Assembly (NCBI GenBank): GCA_026315105.1
Contig: CM048750.1
Span: 268,451,151 to 268,515,150 of the forward strand
Length of the DNA: 64,000 nucleotides
From: Locusta migratoria
Lineage: Eukaryota > Arthropoda > Insecta > Orthoptera > Acrididae
Reading direction: 5' to 3'
Part shown: one piece after another, positions 19,781-31,456 of the stretch
Position numbering within the stretch: position 1 is the stretch's first letter
Layout: every line of letters starts with the position of its first letter
Made by a program: the position numbers and the translations under genes
Notes under the pieces: generated by a model
The model's database searches: none
Told to the model about the DNA's origin: nothing
The model's input: the letters and a program-made list of their open reading frames with translations, nothing else

Positions 19781-20430
19781 CATGTTTCACTTAATGTATT
19801 TCTGATGAATAAACAAGAATTGATAGTAATACATCAATTCATGTTAACAATGATATACATATATAATTAAAGTGCAGGTGGCCAGTGAGCCTTTTTTCAG
19901 TAAGTATCACGCACATCTCACAGGAATCGGCTAAACGGCGTGAGTAATGAGTGCATATTGCCAGGAGCACTAAGTCAGTAGGGTGTGGAAAAGTAGAAAA
20001 TATTGCATCCGGTAAGATGCGAGTGCGGACGGTCCGTGCAGTTATCATTACTGTGTCCCAATGACTCAGTGGTAGGCCCAACTATCTTTTAAATAGGAGA
20101 CTCCCAGCTGGATACAGGTTTTCAACAATCTTTGTTTACTTCATTCTGTGCCCATTGGCAGCTAACGCCGAATGTATATAATAAAATGCCTGTATGTGTG
20201 CAACTATTTTCCATGTCTCCTCCAAAGCTGGATCGACTTAAACGAAATTTGGCACACATAGTCCTTGCACCACGGGAATCACGAGCGAAGATGCGAGAGA
20301 AAACGTGTTTTCCAGCCTCTACGACGTGCTACACATGCAGTGTGGTGAGTGGAAATACTATCAGTCTGCCTTATAGACCTGCCATCCAGGGCAGTCTACA
20401 TATCAGGGGCAAGAAAAAGTGAGAGAAGAG
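19781..20430. other. Dispersed-repeat-like sequence, unassigned
   Basis: Contains GGATCGACTTAAACGAAATT then TGGCACACATAGTC near 20230, phrases resembling Helitron-type repeats elsewhere in the window, but no end is recognisable. Confidence 0.3.
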
Positions 20431-20434
20431 ATGA

Positions 20435-20990
20435 GTGGGTCGAGGTGGACTGTAGCAGTTGGACAGAGAGAGAGGGGGCAGCAAAAGCTGAATAGAGAAA
20501 GGAGATTGGCGACAGGGTATGAAGAAGTGGCCAGAGTAGTGCAACGGGAGGAAATATACAGATGAAGGGCTAAGAGGAATTAGTCTTGTGATGAAAGAGA
20601 GGATGATGAGGATGATCAGAGAGACAGAGAGAGAAGGGGGGGGGGGGAGAAAGAGTTGGAGAGAAAGGGAGGAGGAAGGGATGGACAGAGAGACGGGTTA
20701 TGAGAAGGACAAATCAGAGGAGGGTGATAGAATGAGAGAAAGAACAGAAAGATGTGAATACAAAGAGAATTGGTAGAAACACAGATTTGGGTGTAGGAGA
20801 TGGACAAAGAGAAAGAGAAATGGAGAGAGAAAGGAAGAGATAGTCAGGTATGAGTGAGAGGATAAGATGGAACATAGAGACAATGAGGAGGGGGAAATGG
20901 GCAAAGATAGATTTGGTAGGAAAAGACATATGAGAAGAAGGGGCTGTTGGCATAAGACACTGCGGAGAAGACTGGCAGGAGGAGATGCAA

Positions 20991-21069
<79 letters not shown>

Positions 21070-21190
21070 AAGAGAGAGAGAGCGAGAGAGAGAGGAGGGA
21101 GGGGGGTTGGAAGGGATGGTTGAAGAGAGAGATGGGGAAGATGGACGGAAGGCGAAACTGGTACAGGAAAAAAATCTGAACAAGTGAGAA
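20435..21190 (+). repeat. Long purine-rich (GA-rich) tract
   Basis: About 750 bp of strongly purine-biased sequence. Open frames on both strands here (Glu/Arg-rich or Ser/Leu-rich) are a product of composition. Such tracts can adopt triplex (H-DNA) structures. Confidence 0.85.
20991..21095 (+). repeat. (AG)n microsatellite
   Basis: Almost pure AG dinucleotides with a few interruptions (AAAG, ACAG, GCG). Confidence 0.95.
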
Positions 21191-22130
21191 GAAATTAGAA
21201 TAAAAGTGGTCGCTGTATTAGTTTAGTAAATAGGAAATCCCAAGGACCTTCAATGAAATTGAAATCAAGGACGTCAAATCCGTGGAGTGCAGTAGGAATT
21301 TCTGAGGCAAACAAAGACGAGATGGAATTTACTGAAGGCATTTAGGTAGAATTTGTGGCATGAAAGAAGAAGATATTGTCATCAACAGGGAAATAATTCG
21401 GGATGTAGTAACAGACTCTGGATTTAAAAGAGCATTTGACGTTTTGAGGTCAATTTCTTACCAACTTCTGAAGTCAATGGGAAAAGATGTAACCAAACTA
21501 CTATTTCCATTGGTGCTTAGAATGTATGAGACTGTAGTCTGCTTCACATAGGAAGTCAGCCCAGGCTTCACCCTTCCGCCATTACCGCATTGGCAGCCAG
21601 TAATGTTCATAGTCTAGGTTCGTGGCTAGCGAGTTAAGCAACGTTTCTTCCCCAGGCCCCACTGTTGGCGCTTTGCAGTGCCTCTACCCCTTTCCCCCTC
21701 CCACGCTTCACCTTTCGCTCCGCCTCTGTGCGCGGAATCGCCATCGTACATGGCGCCAACTATAGAGCCATTCTATCAAACTATTCCTTAACATAGCTTA
21801 ATGGTACATGCATCGAAGCTGCTGACGAGAAAACAGTGGACGTTAATGGCATCGAAACTACGCGTGCAGCACCAAAAAGGTGTCTTTGTAGTTGACGATG
21901 CAACGAAAATTGAAGAAAAACCGAAGCACGTTCATTATTTTTAGCAGATCTAGAAGAAGCGTTCGTAAATTTCAAGTTGGGGTGAGATGTACGAAATTCA
22001 GAGAAAAATCAGAGTAAGCTAAGATAGGTCATATTCAACAGGTACAGAAACAATGGCATCGTGAATAAGAGTCATAGAACGAACTGCCAGAATTGAAGGT
22101 TGGTTCGAGAGAGAAAAAAATGTTTTCCTC
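21191..22130. other. No recognisable feature
   Basis: Includes a pyrimidine- and CpG-rich part (about 21560-21770); no domain, terminal repeat or RNA gene seen. Confidence 0.35.
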
Positions 22131-22430
22131 TTCTACAGTCAGACCTCGATGTATCGAACCTAGATATATCGAAGACGCGTCAAATTGAATATTTTCTTCA
22201 TCCCTATCCTTTGGAAGCAAATACTGATATTTCGAATAAAACCCTCAATTATGTCGAAGATTTTGGAGGGCTAGGGAAAGGCAGATTTTACCTCTGTATA
22301 TCGAAGTTCATTGGGAAAAAACTCCTTATATCGAGGTCAGTATATATCGAAATCTTTTTGTACTTCCGCTGTGTATCGAAGTGCGCGCAAATAGGGGCGT
22401 CCCAGTATCTTCCCTCCCTGCCTCTACGTA

Positions 22431-22621
22431 TCGGCCGCGGCAGAGTGGCCGAGCGCATTGAGACGCTATGTTCCGATGCACGAGGCCGCTCTCCGTCGGT
22501 GGTTCAAACCCTCCATCGGGGTTGGATATTTGTGCTGTCTTTAGTATAAGATAATTAATAATTAGTTTGGAAGTTTAGGAACTGAGTTAAGTCCCATAAG
22601 CTTAACAAACATTTGAACATT
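22431..22621 (+). repeat. Main-family SINE, diverged
   Basis: GCAGAGTGGCCGAGCGCATT (A-box region), GGTGGTTCAAACCCTCC (B-box), body with AGTTAAGTCCCATAAGC and AACATTTGAACATT. Confidence 0.8.
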
Positions 22622-22730
22622 TTCTACGCATCGCTGAGATATTGGTGACTCTCCAGTTTCCACAATTTCCGTGCAGGTGCGGTTTTAGGCAGAGTTTCTT
22701 TTGATTCATTGTGAGCTGCGAGTGCCAATC

Positions 22731-23098
22731 ATGGGGTCTAAGCGGAAATTTATGTCTACTGCTGAAAAACTAAAGTTAATTGAGGAAGTGAGAACAAGAG
22801 TAAAGGCCGGCCGCGGTGCCCGAGGAGACTGAGGCGCTTCAGTCACGGTCTGCACGGCCACTATGCTCGGGGGTTCGAATCCCCCCTCGGACATGGATAT
22901 TGGTGCCGTCTTTAGTATAAGGTAGTTCATAAGTAGTTTGTAAGTTTAGGGACTGATGACCCTGTAGTTAAGTCCCATAAGCTTAACAAACATTTGAACA
23001 TTTGAACAACAGTAAAGAAAAAGAAAAACATAGCAACTGATTTTGGGATTCCGACAAGAACACTGACATGGAACAGAGTGGAAAAGACAATGAAAGAC
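22731..23098 (+). pseudogene. Tigger/CENP-B-type transposase N-terminus, split by a SINE
   Basis: ATG at 22731 gives MGSKRKFMSTAEKLKLIEEV; after the SINE the same frame type resumes with KKKNIATDFGIPTRTLTWNR and ends at a stop near 23098. This is the first HTH of pogo/CENP-B-like transposases. The SINE lies exactly between the two halves, with 13-bp direct repeats (one mismatch). No downstream CENP-B HTH or DDE domain. Confidence 0.65.
22793..23017 (+). repeat. Main-family SINE with 13-bp TSD
   Basis: AACAAGAGTAAAG (22793-22805) and AACAACAGTAAAG (23005-23017) flank a typical copy with GGGGGTTCGAATCCCCCC. Confidence 0.9.
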
Positions 23099-23389
23099 TG
23101 AGTTCCAAGATAAAGAAGTGTATTGGTTCCAGTAACAGAGGAATAATAAAGTGAACATTGGTGGATGTCTTTTGAAAACTATGCACAACAAATTATCTTG
23201 ACCTTTATGTGATATTACTAAAACTAAACATTTTGCTAAATCACACATAGCCGCGAAGAAAAAAATTCACTTTAAGTACAGCAATAAAAAATCATGACTT
23301 TTCTGGAACACCTCGTTATATCGAATCCTCAATATATCGAAATAATTTTGTCTTCCCTAGAGATTCGATATATCGCTGTTTGACTGCAT

Positions 23390-24350
23390 TTATACATCAA
23401 TGAAGCAATGATGAAAATAAATGAAAGATTCAGGAGTAGAATTAAAATTGACCATGAACGGATAACGATCACAAGGTTCGCAAGGGTATTGCTTTCTCAA
23501 AGAAGGGGAAGAATTAAACGACGTGTTAATGGGAATGAACAGTGTATAAATGTGGATCGATAGCAAAACCGAAGAAGATGGCTGTAATGACCAGTTTTAG
23601 AAATGAGAATAACGCTAAAGGTAATTTAAAAAGTGTAGAAAACGGTATGTAATTACAAAAACCTATTGGCTGTTCTTTCTGCACGTGCCCCCACCCCTCT
23701 CAATAGGCGCTGTAACAGTGAATTCGCCGTGTATAGAATTCCTCGAACGTCTGCCCGTGCTAACTGCGCCGTGGGGGTGCTAATTCCCCACCCCACCACT
23801 TAGAAGTTCAACAACGAAACTCCACCGCGAGGCTTTCTGCCTAACGATGCTATTTTCATGTACTGACGCATCGAGGGGAAGGCAGCGCCCGCCCGCGGAG
23901 GAGCGAAGAACCAACAACTCGTGGCGATATAATTAATTTCTGACGTTGACAAATGAATTCGCGACTGCGCACACAGAACTTAATGAAAGAATCGGTGATC
24001 AATCACCCAGTTATGAAACACTTTGGCGCCCAGCGTATTCTGCCGATGGATACTGCAAACACGCAGACTCGCGCCTTTATTGTGGCGAGATGGCTTTTCG
24101 CAGCCCGCCTCATCACGGGGATTGAGCCCTAAGTAGAGTGCGAACGCTGGCGACGGAATTGCAGCGAAAATGCGTTCTCGCTGCGAGCATCACGCGCTCA
24201 TGAGGCCCGTATAGCCTCGTTTATTGCAGCTCTCGCGGCGGCCGTGATTATATTACGCTGCCATAAATCTGATACGGCGCTAAAACGTCCGCCGTGGCCA
24301 TCAGAGAGTTTCTGACATCGCCGTGTGATGCATGGCGTCGGAATGCTGCT
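23390..24350. other. Unassigned; CpG-rich from about 23700
   Basis: The right part contains CATAAATC and TTTATTG motifs in GC-rich context near 24210-24275 and no repeat signature. Possibly low-copy DNA; no gene recognised. Confidence 0.3.
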
Positions 24351-24354
24351 CCGC

Positions 24355-25750
24355 TGTTTGTTGTGGTCTTCAGCCCGGGGACTGGTTTGATGCAGCTCTC
24401 CACAATACCATATCCTGAGCAAGCCTCTTCATCTCCACATAAGAGCGACAACCTACATCTGTCTGAATCTGCTTACTGTATCCATCTCTTGGTCTTCCCA
24501 TGCGATTTTTCCCCATACACTTCCCTCCAACGCTAAATTCACAATTCCTTGATGTCTAAGAATGTGTCCTACCAAACGATCCCTCCTTTAGTCAACGTAT
24601 GCAAGAAATTCCTTTTCTTCCCAATTCTCTTCAGTACCTCCTCATTAGTTACGCGTTCCACCCACCTAATCTTCAGCATTCTTCTGTAGCACCACATTTC
24701 GAAAGCCTCTATCCTCTTCCTGCCCGCACTGTTTATCGTCCATGTTTCACTCCCATACAAAGCAACACTCCACACAAATGCCTTCAGGAAGGACTTCCTT
24801 ATGCTTAAATTAATATTCGATGTTAGCAAATTTCTCTTTTTCAAGAACACTTTTCTACCCATTGCCATTCTGCATTTTATATCCTCTGTACTGCGACCAT
24901 CATTTGTTATTTTACTGCCCAAGTAACAAAACTCATCTACCTCCTTTATTGTTTCGTTACCTAATCTAATCCCTTCAGCATCACCTGATTTTCTTAGACT
25001 GCACTCCATTACCCTACTTTTTCCCTTGTTTATATTCATCTTATATGCACCTTTTAGCACACTGTCCATTCCATTCAACTGTTCTTCCAGATCCTTTGCT
25101 GTCTCTGATAGAATTACTATGTCGTCGGCAAAACGCAATGTTTTTAATTCTTCATCCTGAACTTTAACTCCTTCTCCAAATTTCTCCTTGCTTTCCTTTA
25201 TAGCTTGCTCAATGTACAAATTGAATAACATTGGAGAAAGGCTACAACCCTGTTTTACTCCCTTCCCAACCACTGCATGTCTTTCATACCCTTCAACTCT
25301 GACAACCGCTGTCTGGTTTTTGTACAAGCTGTAAATAACCTTACGCTCCCTATATTTTACTCCTGCTTGCTTCAGAACTTGAAAGAGTTTATTCCAATCA
25401 ACATTGTCAAAAGCCTTCTCCAAATCTACAAAAGCTAGATATGTAGGTTTGCCTTTTCTTAATCTATCTTCTAGTATAAGCCGTAAAGTGAGTATTGCCT
25501 CCCGCGTTCCTACATTTCTCCTGAACCCAAACTGATCTTCCCCGAGGTCGGCTTATAGCAGCTTTTCCATCCTTCTGTAAATAATTCGTGTTAATATTTT
25601 GCAACCATGGCTTATTAAACTGTAGTTTTCACACCTGTCTGCGCTTGCTTTCTTTGGAATGAGGATTATAACATTTTTCTTAAAGTCTGAGGGTACTTCG
25701 CCTGTCTCATACATCTTACACACCAGCTGTTTAGCTGACGAAATTATTTT
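24355..25750 (-). pseudogene. RTE-like LINE, RT domain and 3' end, 5'-truncated
   Basis: Open from 25423 to 24569 (284 codons). The same frame extends upstream through GFRRNVGTREAILTLRLI to a TAA near 25552, beyond which IILIPKKASADRCENY is still readable. RT motifs: YLAFVDLEKAFDNVDW, VKQGCSLSPMLFNLYI, LRFADDIVILSE (catalytic Asp pair), FCYLGSKI; C-terminal AFEMWCYRRMLKIRWVERVT. The 3' end is TGGTCTTCAGCCC-type sequence at 24355 (complement). Such elements code for an AP endonuclease upstream, absent here. One stop plus truncation make it inactive, but it is the best-preserved LINE RT in the window. Confidence 0.8.
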
Positions 25751-26022
25751 GCTGCCACAAGCTCGGGTAAAGCAGACGCAGCGAACTTGGTTGTGTCTGT
25801 GTTTTCCGAAGATTGACGCAGGTAAGGCGAATGTTTCGTCATTTCATAAGGACAATTCAAGAATTTCAGAGTGGAATCCACAATGAGTTTCCCTTACGGT
25901 CGTACAGGCTGCCTAGTGAAACATCTACTGTCGAAGCATTTCTCACAGAATTTCAATTTAGTAGATTTTCGGTATTCTAATAAGCCAGTACAACGCCGCT
26001 ATAGTTACGGTATTCTCACAGT
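25751..26022. other. No recognisable feature
   Basis: Mixed sequence between a LINE and a Harbinger element. Confidence 0.4.
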
Positions 26023-26023
26023 C

Positions 26024-26964
26024 TAAAGGCTAGTTTACATGGCGACACTACATTTCATGAAACTGTGTTACTGGCCAGTGCGCATGCGCGGCAGGCGTTC
26101 GCGCAACTCGTTGGCGAAACTAAACAGTTTCGGCACCTTCCAACTTTGGCGAAACTGATTGCGCGAGTTTTTATGTTATGTTATGACCAATACAGAACAA
26201 AATACAATATACAGGGGAGAACGGAAGAAATAATTCGGTTTTTGAACATATATGTGATGTATAGGTGTTCGTGCCATTTTAACGATGAAAATTTCAGGAA
26301 TAAGCAGCGGCGTGTTAGTGCTCTTGAAGCAATTATCTGTGAATTAAATATTGATGGGTGACGATTAGTGAATTGCAGACTAAAATACATTCAATTCCCA
26401 ATACCTATACAAACGAACTAAGGCAATTATGGATTTTGTAACACGGTACAGGTACTGTAGAGACGAATATCTACTTGCCAAGAAACGTAATGCAATTTGT
26501 AATTTCAGTTCTGGTAACAGTGCTTCACGCAAAACAATATCTTGTTTCTTTATTGCATTACTGACTCTGTTTAAAAGGAACTTAAACTGCTCTGGTGACA
26601 TTCTAAGTTGATTAAATATTTTGTAGGGTCTTCAAGTACAATTTATGTCAGCAAGGTCTCTAAGCAACCGAGATGACGTCTTTCTTTTTTTTTTTTTTAA
26701 TCCAGTCACAAATCGAAACACGTTTCTTATTCTTTTTATGTTTAGTCTTATGCAGTGACTTCACACAGACAAGCAACAGCTCCGCCACGACTCTTACAGC
26801 TACCAAAACTTTCATTCTACGGCGACTACGGCACTCACAAAACAGCGAAACCGAAGTGTATTTTACTGGCGCCGTGTCTACAGATACACACGAAACCAGT
26901 GGTGCACAATTCATTTCATGAAACGAGTGTCGCAACCTAGTGTCGTCGTGTAGACTAGCCTTAA
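26024..26964. mobile_element. PIF/Harbinger transposon derivative with TAA target duplication
   Basis: AGGCTAGTTTACATGGCGAC (26027) pairs with the right end GTGTAGACTAGCCT (to 26961); TAA flanks both sides (26024-26026, 26962-26964), as Harbinger elements require. Only the N-terminal part of a transposase remains inside, on the minus strand. Confidence 0.75.
26390..26800 (-). pseudogene. Harbinger-type transposase, N-terminal fragment
   Basis: Frame 1 (about 26800-26665) has KHKKNKKRVSICDWIKKKKK; frame 2 (26601-26380) has MSPEQFKFLLNRVSNAIKKQ, VLREALLPELKLQIALRFLA and SLQYLYRV. These match the region before the DDE domain of Harbinger (DDE_Tnp_4) transposases. A short unmatched gap with a stop separates the frames, and the DDE core is deleted. 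Confidence 0.7.
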
Positions 26965-27042
26965 CATAGCAGTCACGACACTCGAGCGAATCTTACTTAT
27001 CCACCGCGACAGCAGCGCACCAACCGGCCCGCAGGGGACACT

Positions 27043-27830
27043 ACTGACAACGGAAGTACTTGGGCTCGAACAAACACTTATACACTAAATTCGTATGAGA
27101 GATAATGCACTAGTGACACTCCCCCATCTGCAAAACTCTGCAGTCGTCCGTTAGAGGTCTCTGTGTGTGCCTTGCCACATTGCACTTTGATCTGTCGGTT
27201 CGCCAGTAGGGACGGTGCAGTGTGCCTCCGAAGTTGCGTTTTGTGACGTTATTTGTGTGGTGGAGCGTCAGATGGGGCGGCGATTGGTAATCAATCCTGC
27301 AAATGTATTGCGATTGGTTGAGATGAAATTACGAAGAACCCTTCTTCGTGAAGATGGTATTAGTATAGAAGATGATACATTCGCATGCTTTCTCGTATCT
27401 GTTATGGTACGCAAATATGAACATAAGTTATATATTGTTGTTACACTAACACATAATGACAATAGGGATGATAATGACAAACAACTCATTGCAAGGGGTA
27501 GTGCTACGATAAGTGCGAGAAGAAGCGATGGAAGCAGTGGCAGTGAATACCAACAGTCTTCCGAGAAAAAGGTTAAAGTTGCAACCATCATCACGGCTTT
27601 TGACGACAATACGCTAAAGAACATGTAAGATGATTATTACATAAGTTATAATTAAGATTTCTGCATTGCGTATGGCGTCTAGAATTACATCTACAGTGCT
27701 ATCTACAGCAAGATTGCAGAGTTTTGCATAAAACCGACACCCACCAGCACATGAGGTGTACGTAGAGATCCTGTAACCAAACGTTCATACAGATATGTTT
27801 GTTCGAGCCCATGTACTTTCCTTGTCAGTT
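27043..27830. mobile_element. Inverted-repeat-bounded unit with an internal ORF
   Basis: About 27043-27145 (ACTGACAA..., GGGCTCGAACAAAC, GCAAAACTCTGCA) is inverted at about 27710-27830, with scattered mismatches. A 137-codon ORF lies between. The arrangement suggests a small DNA transposon; no matching target duplication or known transposase was recognised. Confidence 0.45.
27215..27628 (+). CDS. Unrecognised protein, 137 codons
   Basis: Open from ATG 27215 (an internal Met at 27272 begins MGRRLVINPANVLRLVEMKL). The protein looks globular in its first 85 residues (alternating hydrophobics, KLYIVVTLTHN) and is then Ser/Lys-rich. No domain recognised. It lies symmetrically between inverted repeats, so it may belong to a transposable element. 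Composition is less biased than in most chance frames here, but coding status is unproven. Confidence 0.35.
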   Translation: MQCASEVAFCDVICVVERQMGRRLVINPANVLRLVEMKLRRTLLREDGISIEDDTFACFLVSVMVRKYEHKLYIVVTLTHNDNRDDNDKQLIARGSATISARRSDGSSGSEYQQSSEKKVKVATIITAFDDNTLKNM

Positions 27831-27885
27831 GGCGGTATTTCGTGCTTTTTCGTCGGGTTACTCGTAGCGTATATTCGGTTTCGTG

Positions 27886-27989
27886 ATGCTTTCCGGAAAG
27901 GGAAACGTATGTAGCACAATAAAATGTAGCAACAACCAGAAAAATATACCTCATTTGTCTGTTTTCAAATTTCCTAAGGACACTGAGAG
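27886..27989 (+). CDS. THAP-type zinc finger, first exon (partial)
   Basis: ATG 27886 gives MLSGKGNVCSTIKCSNNQKN, then HLSVFKFPKDTER. The C-x4-C pair followed by FKFPKD-ER matches the start of a THAP domain (C2CH DNA-binding fold found in host factors and P-element transposases). The frame meets GAGAG|GTATGT, a good splice donor, at 27989/27990, exactly where THAP exons often end. I found no next exon with W...C...H in the following 2 kb. It may be a host gene, a domesticated transposase or a relic. Confidence 0.5.
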
Positions 27990-28089
27990 GTATGTAACAA
28001 TCATTCTGCTGAAAAGTTTCCGTTGCGATTCACCTGAAAATTCCATATATTTATATGTAATACTGATTGTTTGACCTTTTTAGGAGTAG

Positions 28090-29840
28090 AAAAAGGCTCA
28101 TAGTGTATATAATCAACTATGTACTGCAGTCTAGATGCCCAAAGATACAGAAAAAAAACAGCATGATAGGTCTAAGATATAAAGTAACATTCTGAAGAAT
28201 AAGCTACAAAACCTTAGCCTATATTTTAGTAAAAAAATGAAAGTTCGGAAAATAAGATGAAAACCATCTAGGGAGATAGGCAAATACTCAATATTTGTGG
28301 ACTATATTTACACCATACTCAAATCTGGGCGTCAGTGGTCATATTCTTCTTTTTTTAGGAAATATGCACGTAAACCTAAGGAGGACAGTTCGTAAACGTT
28401 CAACTAAGTTTTCTACGTATTTCAACTATTAGTTGGAAGCATCTCGTTCGACTCAGAATAATAAGAAAGGCCGTAATTATGCTAACAGTTGTCCTAAAAA
28501 CTAAAACACGAAAGGAAATGAAACTGTATGTCAAACGCGTTTACTATGTAGCTACACGGTACGCTACTTTGGCATACATTACTTTCGTTTCAATGGGGAA
28601 AGCTGCAAAAATATTCGGAGGCACATGTTTCTGCGTGAGTAGGCTCTAGCTTTCATCATCTGTTTTAGTTCCACTACTGTTTATTTATGCATCATTTGTT
28701 TCGTCTGATGTTACACTAAAACCTTTGTATCTAAAATAAAACTGTGGTTTCGTGAATTACGTAGAAAAGGGTGCGATAATAAAGTTTTATTGACACGATA
28801 TATATGACGTTTACAAGTGGCTCCCTTGCTCACCGCTTGGAGCGCTAGTGTTGTCTTAGCTGTCAGGCGGTGACAGATTTTTCACCAGTGAGTGTAGCGA
28901 CTGGCATGTTAGACTGTGGTTTTCTAGTAAACCAGTACACGGTAAAACACGTTTTTTTTCGTCTTTGTCACAAAAATAATTTAATTGGTAGTATGTTGCT
29001 ACTGTGCACCAAAGATGTTCAGAGGTGTGATAATATAATTGGCTTGTCTCACAGGGGTCATTGTTCGGCCGTACAGACAGGTTGGCTGATCCGCAGTGGC
29101 GGCAGACACAGATTCCTATTTGAAATTGTGAAGAGTGAAATGGTTTGATCTGCAGGGACGGCAGATACTGACTGAAATTATCTGTTTCAGAAATAAGGTA
29201 AAGAAATTTTGTAGCGACTTTGGGTAGTGAAAGAATCACTTACCGAGTACGTATTGTTGTGAGGTGTTTTATATAAGTAATTTTGAATTGAAAGTGTAAA
29301 AAAATTGTCAAGGATTGTCATCTGTGTAGAATTTTCTAGAACAATGTTTTAATTTCTTAATACTGAATGAAATAGTAAGATAACCTTCAGCTTGATTATA
29401 GTAGTCAGAAAGTATCATCTTACCCCACTTTAATTTACAAGTGTAAAATCCGTGAAATTGCTCGTCTTTCAAAGTTGCATAGCAAGAAGTGCATTTCCGA
29501 GTAGGCAGAAGGCATATTAGAATTTGATAAGTGGGAAAAAAGGAAATTATTTTTCCTAAAGATTTCCATTATTGTCAACATCCAAAGTGTTGAAAAGTTA
29601 TAACTTTTATTTTCTGACTGAGTTTAATTTCAAGTTTGTCAGATGCATTATTAATAAAAATAATAAATGTCAGATGCGTTAAATAAAAATAAATTGGTAA
29701 TGTTGAAATTTCCAAAAACAATGAATCTGATCAGTAACATTTCTAACGTAATCATCGTCATAAATTTGCAGTGACAATATTCACTTCAGCGTGTTCTTCG
29801 AGAGTAAAAGAGCAGCTTGTGTATTATTTTTAAATTAAAC
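28090..29840. other. AT-rich, no recognisable feature
   Basis: Possible intron of the THAP-type gene if it is real. No repeat boundary or domain seen; open frames here are short and unlike known proteins. Confidence 0.35.
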
Positions 29841-30027
29841 TGTGGCTGTTGCCGATTCTCAGTGACCGGTTGAAAGCTGAATTTAATGTTGAGACGCTGG
29901 CCACACTTAACCTTGAGACAAGCTTTATTATTGTTAGTCCTGTATTTGACGACACACAAGTTTCACAGACTGCGATTCAGTGTGGTCGTGCGGTCTTCCC
30001 AGTAAAGAAAGCGGTGGCGCATCCAGG

Positions 30028-30059
30028 ATATGGAAGGAGGGGGAAAGGGGGGGGGGGGT
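30028..30059 (+). repeat. Poly-G-rich tract
   Basis: AGGAGGGGGAAA followed by a run of about 12 G. Confidence 0.8.
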
Positions 30060-30119
30060 GAGATGCGGGCCTGAGCTCATAGAAATTTTATGTGCCGTCT
30101 CCAGACTTCTTTTCTAGGT

Positions 30120-30162
30120 AAAAGGAAAGTTTTCAGAATAGTTCTAAGAGGACTTTCCTTTT
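30120..30162 (+). other. Hairpin
   Basis: AAAAGGAAAGT (30120-30130) pairs perfectly with ACTTTCCTTTT (30152-30162) around a 21-base loop. Function unknown. Confidence 0.6.
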
Positions 30163-30388
30163 AGTCTCTCATATTTTATTCATTTACTAGCTCCAAATAC
30201 CCGCTTCGCTGAGATTTTACTTTTAAAACTGCAATATGCACTTATTCTTATTTCTATGATTCTTACGCTTCTCCTTACAGAAAAACCACTCAAGAATGTG
30301 CATCACGTTTCGATATATTGAACCTTCTTGCTATACAGCAGCGATCTCTATACAAACTGGACTCAAATGTTTAGTACGAGTTTTCACA

Positions 30389-30615
30389 TTCCTCGACATT
30401 GCCGGCCGCGGTGGCCGCGGGGACTGAGGCGCTTCAGTCACGGTTTGCACGGCCACTACGGTCGGGGGTTCGAATCCCCCCTCGGGCATGGATATTTGTG
30501 CCGTCCTAGTTCGTAAGTAGTTCATAAGTAGTTTGTAAGTTTAGGGACTGATGACCCCGTAGTTAAGTCCCATAGACTATACAAACATTTGAACATTTGA
30601 ACATTTCCTCGACAT
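30389..30615 (+). repeat. Main-family SINE with 11-bp TSD
   Basis: TTCCTCGACAT at 30389-30399 and 30605-30615; full head and body, nearly identical to the copy at 14972. Confidence 0.9.
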
Positions 30616-30935
30616 ATTTTAATTTTCCATGAGTTTTACATGACAAAGATCTGCTTGCTTACCTCTTGATTTGAAATGTATATCAATATGCGATGTAATA
30701 TGCTGATATGGGAGAGGAGTCGAAACGTATTTTCTTATAGTACTTTATTGCAGCCGTATTTTAATTTGGCGAGAAACGAAATATGAACATCTACGGCAGA
30801 GACGCCCAGCAAGCTGAAGTTCAACATCCAGGTAATATGGAGATCATGCAGTGAAGGCTTTCACGACCGGCTGAAATTAATGCTGTTGAATCTTCCGGGC
30901 TATATGGTCGTGGTCGAAGAAACATATCTGCTCCT

Positions 30936-30970
30936 GACGTTTCGTCCAGAGCTGCGCTGGACCTCTTCAG
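30936..30970 (-). ncRNA. Hammerhead ribozyme-like motif
   Basis: CUGAAGA (30970-30964), stem II GUCCAG/CUGGAC, GAAACGUC (30943-30936); CCU/AGG closes stem I. Confidence 0.6.
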
Positions 30971-31421
30971 AGGTGCTACTGGTAGCGGTGATTCTTGCCC
31001 ACTGACGAGTTGGACGTCGGAGAGCGGTATAAATACTGCCTAAAAGGGGCGTGGTCAAGCGGTCAAGTGTTCACGTCCGCAGCAGAGATGAGCCCTGTCA
31101 AAGATAAAACATAACTTTCGATAGTCAATGGTCAAAGATAAAAGCGTAACTACCTACTCTGAAGAGCCACAGTCCATATGTTATTAAATTTCTTGGAAGA
31201 AGCAAGGAAACTTAATGACATATGGACTGTGGCTCTTCAGAGTAGGTAGTTACGCTTTTATCTTTAACCATTGACTATCGAAAGTTATGTTTTATCTTTG
31301 ACAGGGCTCATCTCTGCTGCGGATGTGAACACTTGACCACGCCCCCTTTTGGACAGTATTTATACCGCTCTCCGACGTCCAACTCGTCAGTGGGCAAGAA
31401 TCACCGCTACCAGTAGCACCT

Positions 31422-31456
31422 CTGAAGATGTCCAGCGCAGCTCTGGACGAAACGTC
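31422..31456 (+). ncRNA. Hammerhead ribozyme-like motif
   Basis: CUGAAGA (31422-31428), unpaired U, stem II GUCCAG/CUGGAC, GAAACGUC (31449-31456), then AGG pairing with the preceding CCU. ACGU is self-complementary. Confidence 0.65.

Larger units (their letters stand above)
22136..23386 (+). mobile_element. Tigger/pogo-like DNA transposon with two SINE insertions
   Basis: Left end CAGTCAGACCTCGATGTATC (22136) preceded by TA; right end complementary to CAGTCAAACAGCGATATATC (to 23386). TATATCGAA-type motifs repeat in both subterminal regions, as in Tigger-like elements. The interior holds the start of a transposase and two SINEs (22431-22621, 22806-23004). The catalytic domain is missing. Confidence 0.7.

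Noticed and set aside
20698..21187. Open frames rich in Glu/Arg (plus) and Ser/Leu (minus)
   Set aside because: They are the six-frame reading of a GA-rich low-complexity tract; no domain and no coding signature.
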